A stretch of DNA of 64,000 nt from Apostichopus japonicus (lineage: Eukaryota > Echinodermata > Holothuroidea > Aspidochirotida > Stichopodidae), in contig NC_092565.1 in the NCBI RefSeq assembly GCF_037975245.1, positions 10,281,499-10,345,498 on the forward strand, read 5' to 3'. Below are positions 38,585 to 59,085 of this stretch, in pieces. Numbering within the stretch: position 1 is the first letter of the stretch; every line of letters starts with the position of its first letter. The position numbers and the translations under genes are program-made. The notes beneath the pieces were generated by a model. It worked only from the letters and a program-made list of their open reading frames with translations, was not told the origin of the DNA and did not search any database.

Positions 38585-38663
<79 letters not shown>
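38585..38663. repeat. (AT)n microsatellite
   Basis: About 39 uninterrupted AT units followed by acacacaca. Confidence 0.95.
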
Positions 38664-38673
<10 letters not shown>

Positions 38674-39133
38674 TATGTGTGTGTAGCTAGTATTTACGGG
38701 GAAATTATCATCGCTCTTCCTTTGACGACTCGTAGTGAGTTTGTAATTTTAGTTGTACTTAGCGTAGGCTGCCTTCAACTAGCAACGATGACAATTTATA
38801 GCATCAGTGATCTGGGGAGTTGATGATGTATATGTTTCTTTAGTAAGCGCGTTACGTAATAAAAGGAATTTGCTATAGTATCCTCTTGTGTGCCCTTTTC
38901 CCTATTACCTTGACTTCCGTTGGTAACCGTTCATACCGTATTACAGTACAATGCAGCAGATAATTTGCTGTCTTTCCTTGGTTTATATCAAGTTAATGGC
39001 TTCAATATTTTTGACAACGGATCGATCGATTCAATATGCCTAGACAGTACTTGCTTTGACAAAGCCTTTCCTCGGCCTAGCGAAGAACTCAAACTAGCAT
39101 TGATCGTCGACATGGCGATTATTAAATACATAT

Positions 39134-39134
<1 letters not shown>
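38664..39134. other. unassigned sequence between AT tracts
   Basis: No supported gene. An open frame across part of it continues into the AT tract and is not convincing. Confidence 0.4.
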
Positions 39135-39652
<518 letters not shown>

Positions 39653-41599
39653 ATGAGAGTCTCTGTTCGTAGATTATTTTTTACATCTATTCTGTTTTTA
39701 GCTAGCCTTAAGCTAATTACTCTTTTCACGCTGCTGAATCATTATGAGAGTTTTTCCACGTTCAAAAAGATGCCTCGCTATCTTCAAAAAATTTATAGCC
39801 GGAAATTTTGGCAAGATGGAGATGAAGTTTGGCGTGATTGGGCTAACGACAGATTCAAAAACGATCACTTGTTTAAGAAGTATTTTCAAACAATCGGATC
39901 AACAAAACCCTTTGATGATTGCAGGGACAAGAAGCCAACATTGGTTTTATGTGTATTATCTCATCCTTCGAGACGTAGTATTCGAGACGCAATAAGGAGA
40001 ACATGGGCAAATTCAACCCTTGTGTCTACAGAGAATGTTATCCTATGGTTTATTGTGGGAGGAAAGTATACCAATGGTATTGTGGACAATGAAACTACAA
40101 TACACGAATCTAAGGAGTTCGGAGATGTTGTTATTGGCAACTTTGAAGATCACCCGAAGATGGAAAGTATCAAAGTTTTGTTTTCACTTTATTCCGTGAT
40201 CAGATCTTGTCCATCTGCCGTAGACGTATATATTGGTACAGATGACACATACGTGAACATCCCTCGTCTTTACAAGCACTTGGCATACAGATACAATGAC
40301 GACAAGAGAATATGGAGTGGCTTCTTAAGGTCAGGAATGAAACCAGTAAGGGATAAACAAAGTCCGTTTTACGTTAGTCGTGAAGAATTCAAAGATGATC
40401 AATATCCAGACTTTTGTTCTTTAGACAATGGTTTTGTATTGTCTGCATCATCTGTTAGAGACGTATTATTCTTTGCTCGTAACGAGACTCTCATTGAATT
40501 CCCAGATGTTTTTCTTGGAATTCTTGCAAGTAAAACTCACATAAATACCAAATTAGACCCTTCCTTTGGATCGCAGGCTCTGAAACCTAACATAAACACT
40601 TGTAGAGTGCGACTTTCCATGTCAACTTTTACTTACATCAGTGATCCTGAAAAGCATTGGAAAGCCCTAGTGAATACAACGCAGCTTAAAAAATGCTTAG
40701 TTCCAGATATCGATGTGGTCGTACCGAAAAAAACTAACAACAAAAGATATTTCGATCAAGTTTTACAATATCTTCACAATAACGAAACTTTATGTTCATC
40801 TGCAAAAGACAAAAATTACAACGTGTTTGTTGTTTCATTGATAAGTTCTCATGTGTCTAACTTCGAACAACGAAATGCGATACGTGAAACGTGGGGCTCG
40901 CAGCATCTATTCTTGGGTCGCAACGTTCGCTATGTATTCATACTTGCTAAAGTCGAAGGAAAGAATGAAGCTATGATACAAGAATTGGTGGCTAAAGAGG
41001 CACAGAAATACGGAGACATAGTCCAAGGTAACTTTCAGGAATCTTTCAAAAATCTAACCTTAAAGGTTGTCTTAGGTTTAAAATGGACCACTGAATTCTG
41101 CTCTGATGTGGCGTATCTTTACAAGGGTGACGAGGACATGTTCGTAGCTTGGAGAAATGTTATACGATTTTTGTTAGAAACTTCCGATAAAGCTGGCAAA
41201 GAGAAAATGTCTCGATTCTTTGTTGGAAGCAAAATGGCCGGCAGTAGAAGAATAGCGAATCCGAAGAGTCGATACTACGTCAATGAAAGTTATTTTGCAG
41301 GAGATTTCTATCCGATGTATTGCTCTGGTGGTTCTTATGTTATATCCAATGATATCTTACCGGAGTTGTTTAAGAAGTCTTTTAGTACTCCCCTTATTCC
41401 AATCGACGACGCTTTCCAAGGTATGCTTACAGAACAGATCGGGGTCCATCCGATTCATTTTGAGGGATTTAAAGTATCATTTAAGAAGCAAGATTGCATC
41501 CTACAAAACCCAGATACATTAACGCTCCATGGGTTCAAGACTCCAATCTCCTTAAAAGACACCTGGTCAAAATATCAAAACAAGGAAACATGTTTATAG
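39653..41599 (+). CDS. two-domain GT31 glycosyltransferase-like protein (gene 3)
   Basis: A third intronless ORF, 648 codons, same two-domain layout. Residues 1-7 match the other two (MRVSVRR). Residues 8-66, covering the membrane anchor and stem, are diverged (LFFTSILFLASLKLITLFTL). From RFKNDHLFKKYFQ (67) onward it closely matches gene 1, including the inter-domain part (LSMSTFTYISDP, ALVNTTQLKKCLVPDIDVVV) and C terminus (ILQNPDTLTLHGFKTPISLK). Domain 1 carries IGTDDTYVN and FPDVFLG. Domain 2 carries KGDEDMFV, YPMYCSGGSYVIS and IDDAFQGM. By family it is a Golgi beta-1,3-glycosyltransferase. The different anchor and stem could change Golgi sub-location or complex partners (inference). Confidence 0.88.
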   Translation: MRVSVRRLFFTSILFLASLKLITLFTLLNHYESFSTFKKMPRYLQKIYSRKFWQDGDEVWRDWANDRFKNDHLFKKYFQTIGSTKPFDDCRDKKPTLVLCVLSHPSRRSIRDAIRRTWANSTLVSTENVILWFIVGGKYTNGIVDNETTIHESKEFGDVVIGNFEDHPKMESIKVLFSLYSVIRSCPSAVDVYIGTDDTYVNIPRLYKHLAYRYNDDKRIWSGFLRSGMKPVRDKQSPFYVSREEFKDDQYPDFCSLDNGFVLSASSVRDVLFFARNETLIEFPDVFLGILASKTHINTKLDPSFGSQALKPNINTCRVRLSMSTFTYISDPEKHWKALVNTTQLKKCLVPDIDVVVPKKTNNKRYFDQVLQYLHNNETLCSSAKDKNYNVFVVSLISSHVSNFEQRNAIRETWGSQHLFLGRNVRYVFILAKVEGKNEAMIQELVAKEAQKYGDIVQGNFQESFKNLTLKVVLGLKWTTEFCSDVAYLYKGDEDMFVAWRNVIRFLLETSDKAGKEKMSRFFVGSKMAGSRRIANPKSRYYVNESYFAGDFYPMYCSGGSYVISNDILPELFKKSFSTPLIPIDDAFQGMLTEQIGVHPIHFEGFKVSFKKQDCILQNPDTLTLHGFKTPISLKDTWSKYQNKETCL

Positions 41600-42115
41600 T
41601 TAGTACACAGGATCAGGATCGCATGTGCTGGAGTTATTCAAATATTCACCCCCCCCCCCTCTCCCCCCCCCCCCAACTTAGCTGGTCTGCAGAGATATTA
41701 CCACAATTTGCAGGAACCTTACTATTATATAAAACATTTGCTATGTCATAACTTGTGCGTACCTTATTCAGACTCTATAACACCCCCTCTCTCTCTCCCT
41801 TAATTTAAGAAATGCCGTGAGCGATGCCAAGATTATTTACACTATTTTCAGTTTCAGTTTTTACAGAATTCTATATACCAATTTGCGTTAATATACTATG
41901 AGAATCACCGACCTATGTCTTATTTTTTATTTAATTTTTTATTCAAAATTCATGGATAACTTTAGATCACCTGGTTTGGAACTGTCACATTGTTTCTCCT
42001 GTTTTGTTGGATGTAGGGAAGAGATTTCTTGGTAATTGTTTTGTGTTCTCCAAAGAAGACATTTTGTTATGTTTTAAACAATAAATTAAGCATCCTTTAC
42101 AACTATTGTTTTTTT
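41600..42115 (+). repeat. 3' flank of gene 3, paralogous to 3' flank of gene 1
   Basis: Aligns in blocks with the reverse complement of 26580-27172 (see that entry). The gene 3 copy has lost about 27 bp shortly after the stop codon and has gained a C-rich tract at about 41650-41672. Confidence 0.8.
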
Positions 42116-42622
42116 TATCGTTAACATGAAAAAACAATGCCTTATATCTATTTGTGATTTTACTTAAATGTTTAAATTCGCATTCGCTTTTCACAAGTAT
42201 ATTTTCAAGTCGAAATTTTATTTTGCATACAATGACTTACGCACAAACTTCCCTCATTTTGATTGATTCTAGTTATCTGAATTTATTTGTTTTTAGTCTG
42301 TAAAGGCGGAAAAGACTGTATCTCAATACTCTGCATATCACATGTCATTTAATTTAAAATTATTCTAAAATAAAGTTTGGATGAAAAGCCTAGTTAATAT
42401 TCAGTACTTTAATTAAACAACTGTTCGTCCTTGTTCTTATAAAACAACAAATCGTACTGAGCCTAATGAACAAGTACATGAAGATTCTAGAGAGAACGAC
42501 AGCTAACTAATGAAATAATCGAGTTTTAAACAAGTTTTTAGTTTTCTTCTTCTTTTCCCTATAAATTTGTAAAAAGGTGATGACAGTTCTGTTGGTGATA
42601 TAGATTATATATATATATATAT
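42116..42622. other. unassigned sequence
   Basis: AT-rich, no gene supported. It ends in a short AT tract leading into the GATA array. Confidence 0.45.
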
Positions 42623-43857
<1,235 letters not shown>

Positions 43858-44574
43858 TAGATATTGATATAGATATAATATATATATATATATTGATATA
43901 TATTGATATATATATATTGATATATAGATATATATTTGTGTGTGTACGTGTGTGCGTGTGTGAGCGTGCTATTAATAATTTTGTATTCAAGTCTTTGAGT
44001 TGAGAATTTTTAATGTTGACATCATAAATTGACGTATATATAGTCTTACTCTGTAAACAATCACGTGATATTCGATCGATTTTTCAGTGATAACCTCCGC
44101 CACGTAGCCTGCTTGCTGCAAAACCTAGGCTTTAGATAACAGGAAATGTAAAAGGGATTTTAGAAGTTTCGAAAATTCAGTATTTTCCAATACATTTATC
44201 AGTATAGTCCAATATTCACATGACATGAAATTCATATTTACAGATGATATTGTACTCTCTCTCCACCTCTCTCTCTCTCTCTCTTTAATAATTAGCTGTT
44301 AAAATATGGAACAGGTGTGTCCAGGTTAGTTGATAACCTATCTTTTCAATAATTCGTTCGTTAATTAATTTTTATAAAACTATATAATGTCATTTTTTAT
44401 CTTTTTAAGATCTATAATGTTATCTAATTACAGGGCATGAGGCTTTATTAAATATTTGATATTCCTGATTTCTCTACTCCTGCAGTATTTACACAATCGA
44501 AGCTTTAGGAAGTATAATCAAACGAGAATATGGACAGGTGTACTTGTAGGTAAACGTACATTGCAATTATCCAA
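43858..44574. other. unassigned sequence
   Basis: Begins with degenerate TATTGATATA repeats and a GTGTGTG stretch. A (CT)n microsatellite lies at about 44255-44285. No gene. Confidence 0.45.
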
Positions 44575-44845
44575 TTGCAGCCGATTCTTATGTCTTTATG
44601 ACTTAAGCGTGATGAACTTGTGAGTACCAGTTAGTCAGTTACAACGGATGTGTGTTCTAATTCCTTAACATGCGTTACATTAATGACCAGCTGCTGATAC
44701 TGAGAAGGCCTTACAAACAGATAATACTAAACACACAATCATATGCTTAATGATTGACTTGACTAACCAGACTAGACTCTACTTAAGGTTTCCCCAATAA
44801 TTTCGTCCACGTTTTGTAAATCTGCAATTTGAAGCATCTTTTACA
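44575..44845 (-). repeat. dispersed repeat, copy 2
   Basis: Reverse-complement relative of 6175-6505. The best shared block on this strand is 'acacacaatcatatgctta' followed by 'atgattgac'. Copies have diverged by substitutions and indels. Confidence 0.75.
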
Positions 44846-46630
44846 AGGTATACTTTTAGTAGTCAAACATAGGAACAGTTGTTTACACTTCTAACCATCA
44901 GTCATTATAACCATTAGTCATTAACTGGGGTGAGGGGGGGGGGGCTGTGTAGAAGTATGTTATGAGCTATGCATCTCATCTCAATTCGAAACACCTGTAG
45001 ACCTACCCTTCTGCATCCCCCAACCCCCCCCCCCCCCTCCTTCCACGAAAACCCTATGCCGACCCCCTTATATAGCTTGTTTTGATGTGTTTCAATTAAA
45101 CTACATAGGGCAGGTTTAATGCATACATAATTACCCATAATGTACCTGTACTATTCATGAAATATGAGCCTACACCCAACCGTTCCATATTAAGGTTCCT
45201 GAGACCATTTCTGGAAAGTTTTCAACAATTTTACCCCACTGTAAAGTTTGCAGGCAGTTGTAGTGACCCATCAAGGATCAGATGTGTAGAAGCAGGGCTT
45301 TATACTCAATCGTCAATAAAATCCCATTTCTTCCTTTGTTATTCACTTGTGCTAAGGACTGGTAGTAAGGTGTAAATATAAGGAACATCTGTAAATGCTG
45401 CAGTTCCTCTGGTTTCATCTTCTGGATCACCACATGGCTGCATATATCCCTTTGCCGGTCCATGGAACACATATATATATATATATATAACTGTGTATCC
45501 CCTTATGCAGTCAGACGTATACAGTCCTTAGATTTTTTTCTTCTTGTCATTCCACTGAGAAGAGATCATGCATGATGCTAAATAACTTTCATTGTATAAA
45601 CAATATTTCCTGATCAAACTTTTCGAATATACCGTCTACTAAAAGTCTGTCACTAGTATGTCATGTTTCAGCAAAATCTTGGGTAAAATGTTCTTACTTT
45701 GCTCAGGGGCGGATTGTGATACCAGCTTACTGGCTCGGAAACAGGGCGCCGCCAGATTGCAAAGTCGACAGCGCCGATATCCTTTCGGTCGCGAAAAGCT
45801 GCTAGTTTTACCCGAGGAGACACTTTAAGACCTAGTTCATCACCCAACCACCCCCGGCCCCCCTACCCCACATCTCCCTTGATAATGATTGCAATTGGCG
45901 AAGTTTTGTATCCGCCCGTTCTTGCATAATTAGGCTTGACTAAATTTCATAACTATATCATGTTTAATTGAGTGTTCATCGTTTGCACGGAACTTCCTAT
46001 AATACATGTAGTGAGGCGGAAGGAGATTTCGAAAGGTTGGGATGGGTAGGGGTGAAGCGGGCTTTTGGTTGGTTCGGGCAGAGTGGGCGGGGTCGGGGTT
46101 GAGAGAGGGATAATATAGAGATTGACTGTGGATCATTTTGACCTCTAATTGTAGGCTTTGGTTAAGCAGAACTATATATCAGGGCGCATATAGGGGTAAT
46201 GGTTGTTCTTTTATTTTACAGTCTCAAACCTATCTATATGCTATAGGAGATCAGTTTACAGTTTAACTGTCTGTCCCATTTTAAAATTTCACAACTTTCA
46301 CACTGAACAACAACAACAATAAAAATGTGTCATAACGATAACACCCAAAATAACGAGCTGAGAGTATATATGTGTAATATTTTCAGCTTATTAGCATAAT
46401 TTATTCTAGCAAAGCAACACAATATTTATTCATATTTGTTCGAATTTCAATGCAAATGCTTATAATTTTGTGCTCCTGAGACTTAAAGGGCGTTCTCCTC
46501 TACTGATTGAAGCCCTATAGAGGGCATTTTAAGCCCCTTCATGACCATCTAATGATCAGATCATTTGTTTTTCAAAGGCTAAAAGGTCAGGAAAATAAAG
46601 TACCGAGAATAAATTATTGAAGCTGAGAGC
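44846..46630. other. unassigned sequence downstream of actin
   Basis: G/C runs near 44935 and 45023 and a short AT tract at about 45471-45489. No gene supported. A ~75-bp block near 46490-46560 resembles, in reverse, 55330-55400. Confidence 0.4.
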
Positions 46631-47240
46631 ATTTATTCACGATTGCAAACGAACAAATACGAAAAAAAAAAGAAAAGAAAAATATAGGAAAAATATAACT
46701 GAAAAAACAAATGACAGGTTTTGGACAGAAAACTTTTCACGAAATTACAACTAAAAAGACAGTTATTTCCTTCATTTTCCTTCAATAGTTTTTCCCCCCG
46801 TAAGACATTGATGACAAAAACATTTATGCTGTGGTGTAACATATCATGATACAAAAAAAAATACAATGGTTCCGTTCCGTAAAAATGAAAAAAAAAAAAA
46901 AAAAACATGAGAAAAATTCGGGATATGGCAGATTATTCATGTGTGCGTCTTTGTATTCGAGAATAAATAGAAGGAAGAAAGTGACAAAAATATTATCATA
47001 TTCGGACGGAAGTGAGATCCAATAATTGCACTGTAAAAACCTTCAAAATCATGCTAAGTATCTCTAAATCTACCTAGAAAGTCAAAGGTCAAACAGATCT
47101 TCCGTACAGAAGGGGATGTGTATGATAGGTTTAAAGAAGATTCCAACTAAAGGAAACACTTTAAGTTCTCATCTTAGATCTAGTGGATCGGCTGGGGCTT
47201 CTTTTTGTTTTTCTTCTTCCCATTTTTGGATTTTATATTA

Positions 47241-47246
47241 TTTATT
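47241..47246 (-). other. candidate poly(A) signal of actin
   Basis: AATAAA on the minus strand, 181 bp past the actin stop codon. A second AATAAA lies at 46632-46637, so the 3'UTR could be about 0.2 or 0.8 kb. Choosing between them needs transcript ends. Confidence 0.4.
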
Positions 47247-47426
47247 TGTTTGTTTGTTTGTTTTCATTTGATTGATGTCAGCTAAACAGTACAACTTAAC
47301 ACTGAACTATATTAGTGACATTTGCGAATAAAGTTTGGTAAGGGTCCTTTCTTAGCCAGCCGTTGGGCTCGTCTTGCTCTCTGTGTAAATATTGTATCTT
47401 TGATGTTAGCTTGATGTTTAATTAAT

Positions 47427-52813
<5,387 letters not shown>

Positions 52814-53866
52814 CTACAAAGAAGAAAGAAAAGAAAAGAAGAAAATATTAATACATTTTTAAATATTTAAAAGGGCAAAAATATTTGTTGTTGACATTCA
52901 TTTGATGTTTAGACCTATGTTAACTTTTATCATTTGAATGATGGCATGAATACATACTATTAGATAAAGTTAAGCCCCGCCCATACATCCATTACGCAAT
53001 ACCTAATTGGTTTGAGTATAATCGACCTATGATATAAACAGACTGTGGTTCCGACCCTGATTGGCGTGCCTTTCATTTAGTAGAAGGAATGCAAGGAAAA
53101 GAAGGGAGTGGTACAAAATTTGACAAGTTCGTAAAAATTACTTAGAGGTGGGAACAAACTTCAATTGTACTTGGAAACAATATCTTACCCAAACATTTCT
53201 TTAAAATTGTTATATGTGTATACTATGTGTCTTAGATATAGAGCTTGTATAAGTCCTGGTAAAGGTTGAGCCATATAATGGTCTCTTCAAATTAAACCAA
53301 TGAACTACAATAGTATAAAACCTATTTTGAAAGATAATGACGATTGTTAGTGAAACTAAATGACCGATTCAGTTACTGTATAAACATTTGTTATATAAAA
53401 TGTCATTTTACATGGAAAATGGTCATAATTACTTACTGAGAAGCCCAATTCTACATGAACACATTTTGTACTGCATTGTGATCCATATACATGCACAGTT
53501 GCTATCTCCCTCTCACCCAAACCTGCCCCTCCCCCTCCCGCCTCGCCCTCCCCATCACTTAGAAAATACCGAAGAACGATACCTATAACTAAGCGCAGTG
53601 AAATAAAGTTTAAATGATCACGTATAAAGGCTATATTCTTCAACTTTTACTGATTTACTGATGAAAAATATATATTTATATAATCACTACCACTGTTCCT
53701 GAGTTTATGTACAGACTGTTTAAAATATCTCTTCTATACACTATAGAGCCTAAAGATCCATTATGCCAAAAGTTATATGAGTTAAATAATCTTTTGTAAG
53801 TTCTATATCACAACTCACAATATTGAATAGAAGTAAGAAAGAAATTAATTATATTGAGTAGCTTAC
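52814..53866 (-). other. actin 5'UTR intron
   Basis: 1053 bp between donor AAGG|GTAAGC and acceptor TTTGTAG|AG. Leader introns are common in deuterostome actin genes. It is inferred from signals, without transcript data. Confidence 0.65.
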
Positions 53867-53912
53867 CCTTCAGAAGGAATATGTCCAGGCCGTGCTTTCT
53901 GACGGTGAGTGA
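53867..53912 (-). other. actin non-coding first exon
   Basis: Predicted leader exon about 46 nt long, from a start roughly 30 bp past the TATA box to the strong donor at 53861-53866. The exact start site is not defined by sequence alone. Confidence 0.55.
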
Positions 53913-53935
53913 ATCGTTGACTCCTTGGCGAGAAC

Positions 53936-53943
53936 CTTTTATA
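53936..53943 (-). promoter_or_regulatory. TATA box of actin
   Basis: TATAAAAG on the minus strand, about 70 bp upstream of the first-exon donor, suitably spaced for a start near 53905-53915. Confidence 0.75.
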
Positions 53944-53984
53944 CGCCGCTCCTTCTACACATCACCCACGACATATGACCGTGT

Positions 53985-53994
53985 CCAAATTTGG
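53985..53994. promoter_or_regulatory. CArG box (SRF site) upstream of actin
   Basis: CCAAATTTGG is a perfect palindromic CC(A/T)6GG, 42 bp upstream of the TATA box. SRF control through CArG boxes is established for actin promoters in animals. Functional use here is inferred. Confidence 0.7.
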
Positions 53995-56900
53995 GTATAC
54001 CACATCCCCCATGCAAAACCTACATGGTATCCTTCAGGCTCCTTACACGGGTGAGCTTGGCAAGTGCAACATTCGAATCTTGATTCTAGTGACCTCGGAT
54101 ACGAATGTCAACTCTCTCATGAATATGCAATGCAGGCGGTCTCGTCTAAATGAGCCCTAGATTATGCAGTGACACGTTTAAGCTCGTGTCCGTAAATGGC
54201 AAGGTGCCTATACGTCGAGCGGTCGGATCGTCAGTACAGACGCTAGTACAGAAATGTTTAGCGGTTACATATAGACTACCTCATCGGTCGAAATGATGAA
54301 TATTCATTAAGTAACCTTTGCGACTTTTTCTTCCCTGGGGAGAATAATTGGTTCCGACAAAATAGGGTCTCTCATAATGACGCATGGAGGAATTTCTTCA
54401 ACTAGCATATAGGTGTTTGGTATTTAATCAGAACACATTTCCCATTCTCTGAAATATTTTTCTCTCTGTCTCTCATTCGTTGACCATAAGGTTTCGGGAG
54501 AATCCCGTTACTTCAGTGTATTTATGCTGCACATGGTGCCCATGCATTCGTCGTAACGCTAGATTGACTAGCGTATTAATTGAGATAATCCTATAAGATA
54601 TGTGTGACCTAAGATAGTTCTTTAATGGTTGCAAAGGGAATGGTTCAGAAATGAGGTCTTGCAGGCAGTGAAGATGTAGTTTGAGTATCGATAACGTGTA
54701 GGCTGAGTATAAGGTATCATACTATCCTATATACGTAAAGTGGTAGGCTATACTGAGCGGATCTACGGCTTGCAACACGAACTTGCGAGGAGAATGTTTA
54801 AATGGACATACTACCACTGTATCTGCTCCCCCACCCCCCCACACCCTCCCGCCGCTTGGTATAATTCACCATTCGCCTTATCTGGCAAAGTTTTTATGTG
54901 GAGCTAAATATATTTTGTTGAACAATTTCATCTCAAAACAATAGTCCTATAACATCAAGAATATTGAAAACTTGAAACATGAAATACGCCCAAAATAATT
55001 CCCAAATAATCACTCTAAAATTAAACAGTCATATTGACACTATATATAGCCGTATGAGCACGCAAGTATATATATTATTGCACCTTCTGAAACTGGTACT
55101 CATATATCTGTTCAATGTTAAAACACACTGGGCGAGGGCGAATAGTATTGTCATAAACGGCACAGCTCAACTGCGCATGCTCGTCGTCTTGTACAGTGAT
55201 ATAGGTACGGAACCATTTAGTTTGAAGAAAGGCCCCAGAATAGAACTAACACTATAAGTTTATGTACAATTCCGTACTTAGCGTCTTTATAAGGTGGTAG
55301 AAAGGTTATATTTAGAAGCCACAAGTATATTTTAGAAGGGGCGTCAGATGGTCATGAAAAAGTGAGGTCGCTTGGAACCCTTTAATGGTGTAGAGGAGCG
55401 ACACTAAGCCCCACCCCAACCCGTCCCACATCCGCCCAATGGCAATCTACACCTCATATCGTCAACATTTTAGACCGGAATTTATCATATACGCCTATAT
55501 ACCAGTTGTCATATTTGGCTCACTATACGAGTTCTGCTCTTTTGTTGTACCAGATTTTCCTTATGCATTGCGCGTCAAAAATTAATTAGATATTGTACTG
55601 CAATGAAGCCACATATATGCCACCGTAGGGTGGATGTTTTGTAAAGTATAACATTTCCCTATGGAGATCATCAGGCCTACATATTGACCTATACGCGTGC
55701 ATGCCTGCGGTAATAAATACACATATACTTATTTGTAGATGTGGTCAGTTTTGCCTCTTATTAGTTTAAGTCGAGGGGGTACGTTAAGGGGAGGGGTTAA
55801 GATTTCTGTTTCTGGTGAACGCAGGGAATTCATCTTTATTCTACATGGAGAAATGCGAGAACTCTTCTTCTCGATGCCACTGATTTCCTATTTTGTTTAT
55901 GTAATATTTACGCCATATATAATAACAAAAGTGAGGGTAATGTACGGTGCTATTTATGCTAACATTGTGGATAACGTCCGATTGATACGCCTAACTATTT
56001 ATGGAAGTCTGCTATGACTTCTGTTAACCCACCCCCCCCCCCACCCCACCTTCCTCCTCCCCTAGCCCAGCCACACCCCCTTCACTTTCAGGATGTATGT
56101 TGTACAAAACTAAGACCTCTGTTAACGTTATACAAACTGAGGTATATATAGTAAAATAATGTTCCAGTCACCACCTTATTTCAGTATTGAGAGTGATCGA
56201 TAAATCGTGTATTATATATTAACACTATACTGTGGCCTATATTAACCCATGCGTTAGTTTGACAACCCATCGTATGTCAAATATCCATTAATAAATGAAA
56301 AAAAAACTTTTTTTAAACGATTTAGGCTATATTTGTGTCCGCGAAGGTAACAGTTTGACAAGAGTGAGCAAATATAGTCCTACAGCTATAAGAACTCACA
56401 AAACACCATGCAGATTACATAACAACCCTACACACTGCATGTATACAACATGTAGGGGCCTATATAATATTCTCACCTATATGACATACACGTTATATAA
56501 ACTTGATACGAGCATGAATATATACACTGAGGGGATATGAAATGCACTTGTGTATCAGATTGCACTGATAAAAGGTTACGATATAAGCCTATACGAACGT
56601 ATCAACATATTTGAAGATGGCATTCCTACCCGACGGGGTTTGGTTAATGAGCCCGCACAATATACTGCAGTATATAGGCGAGGCGGTATTGCGCCGGAGT
56701 ATTATAACATGAATAATTTTACAACAGTTTAACTTTAACAGTATTCCTGATATCGGTTAAGTTGTCAACTCAAGATCGCCTGGAATCTAAAGAATTTTAT
56801 ATACAGTCATCAGTGATTGCTTATAGTGCATTAAAACACATAAGTAACCGTTGATTTGTGTGTACGGTAGCCCACAATGGACGTGAAATATTTTAACGCA

Positions 56901-59085
56901 TGCACCGACATAACTATGTCGGCATACGCTGAAACAATGCAATGTTAAAGGTTTTAATACCATTACATCAACATATATTGAACTTCCCTTTTCATTTCTA
57001 AAGATCTAAAGATGAATATTTAAACTGGTTGTCGGACACCACCATTCATTTTCGATGGTACCCTTCTGATCAGAATGTCGACATACGGAGAAATTAAAAA
57101 TCTCCGGTAAGAATGTTAAACTAAATTACAACATTAAATGGTTTGCCAAAAACAATGTCCAGGTTATTTAAAAATCCTCCGAGAAGTTTGTTTATTTTCA
57201 ATTGAAATATCAGTACCTTTGGCGCCTGCATGTAAACGTAAAAAAATATTGTGCGAGCAGACAATATGGTACCAAAGTAGCGTCATTGAGCTACCGTACA
57301 TTTTAGCACACGCTTCTCGCTAATTTTTAATGCCATTGTAACCATAGCTGCGGGATTCCTTAGTCTCGGCTTATATACTTGGTGGTGTTGGCTTATATAC
57401 ATGGAGTCATCGTTTCTCAACAATTCTCAATTTCGAAGTAACATGAATAGCACTACTAAAGTGCATGCAGCGGTTTTGAGCATGAGAAATTCAAGTGATA
57501 TCAGTAAATAACAGTGACTTTTTAAGATGGGAAGTGGGTCAGCCAAACTACTTTGGATAAAGAAGTATAATAAAAATTGCTTGTTGCTTATTACAGGATA
57601 ATATTTCTTTGGCTTTCCTTGTTCCAGGAAATTCTTCTTTCATTTTTTACGAGCATTTGCAAACGTTGAGTATAGGTTACTACAGTTAGTAACTATTCAA
57701 CCCGACACACATCATTTTATTCTCAACCCTTTTCCAACCGCCTGTTTTCACTCAGAACCCTTGCTACAACACCAAACCAACCTTTCCTGCCAGGCTCACC
57801 TTTTTTTCCGATGCCAGGTAGTACTTACCGACCTTTATATTAAAGGCAAGGAGTCACCCCCTCCCCACCCCTTCCTTCTTCTTCCCCCAAATATATATCA
57901 ACAAACTAAATATTCATATCCGTATGAGTTTCACATAAGACAACGACTTCACAAATGTTTTGTGGAGACAACGGTACTAATACCCAGGGAAACTAACTAT
58001 TCAGAGAAACTGAAAAGAATGACTTTGATGAAAAGAAATTAATTCAACTTTGCAAAATAATTTTACTAACATTTTCTTTCGAAATAATTCGGCTACATTT
58101 GATCCCACACTTGCATACAAAATGATATATACTCCGGCATGGTACCAACCTACACGTCCTCTTGCAACATAGCCCTCGATAAGAAAGTCAGTTCAAAGGT
58201 CATATCACCTATACACTTGTGCATAGTACATAGATGGCATTTGATCCTATGAGTTCACACACCCGCCCAAATGCCATCATGAATGATAAGGCATATATTA
58301 TTTGAATTGTAGGGGTTCTCCATTAATTTGGGCCCATAGAGAAACAATAGTTTGAGCATAAATATTATGCAATAAATGTGTAGAAAAAAAACCCTTAGAG
58401 AACTGACCTTATAAGCCTGTAACACTTCCATATATATCAGATGTACCTAATGCATATTAGAATCTGAGCTGAAAGTTGTTATTGTCTGGTATATTAGTTT
58501 CATAACTAGCCACTCTATCTTCATTGGAGGCGAAAATATATATTTCATATTTCGTCTATAGGGAATTTGAAATGGGCTGTTAAAATGTTTATTGAATATT
58601 TGTTGGAAGTGGAAATTGGTCATATTATGATAATACCCATACAGACGTTAGGACCTTCATGCAAAAATATAATTTATCTTCTATATAATTCTATTTAATT
58701 TATCTTAAATATAATCTATCCCTCTCAAATATACTAGACAGATTATTAATGGTAATTCATACATGCTAAAAATTGGATGAACCCAATAAATTGCGCCTTC
58801 CCGCGGTGTCTACACAATGAGTATCTCGAATCTGTAGTGTGATGACGTGTAACTTAATGTCATTGGTTCTAATCCAGTTTCAGTCATTTGTTTTTACTCC
58901 TTCAAAAATCAAGCCTATTAAGAACTTTCAGTGAAGTACTTAAATGTTGGGGGGGGGGTGAGGGGGGCTTTCTAGCAACTTTTAGTATAATAAACTTGCG
59001 GGGCAATTTAGGTGACACATTAAATATCAAAATCTGAACATAGATTTATGTAATGGATTCACTGAAAACTTAAATTGGTTCACCG
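53995..59085. other. intergenic, no supported gene
   Basis: The first few hundred bases are the distal actin upstream region. C runs lie near 54833 and 56030, and a G run near 58949. Open frames are short and show no family. A block at 55330-55400 resembles 46490-46560 in reverse. Confidence 0.45.
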
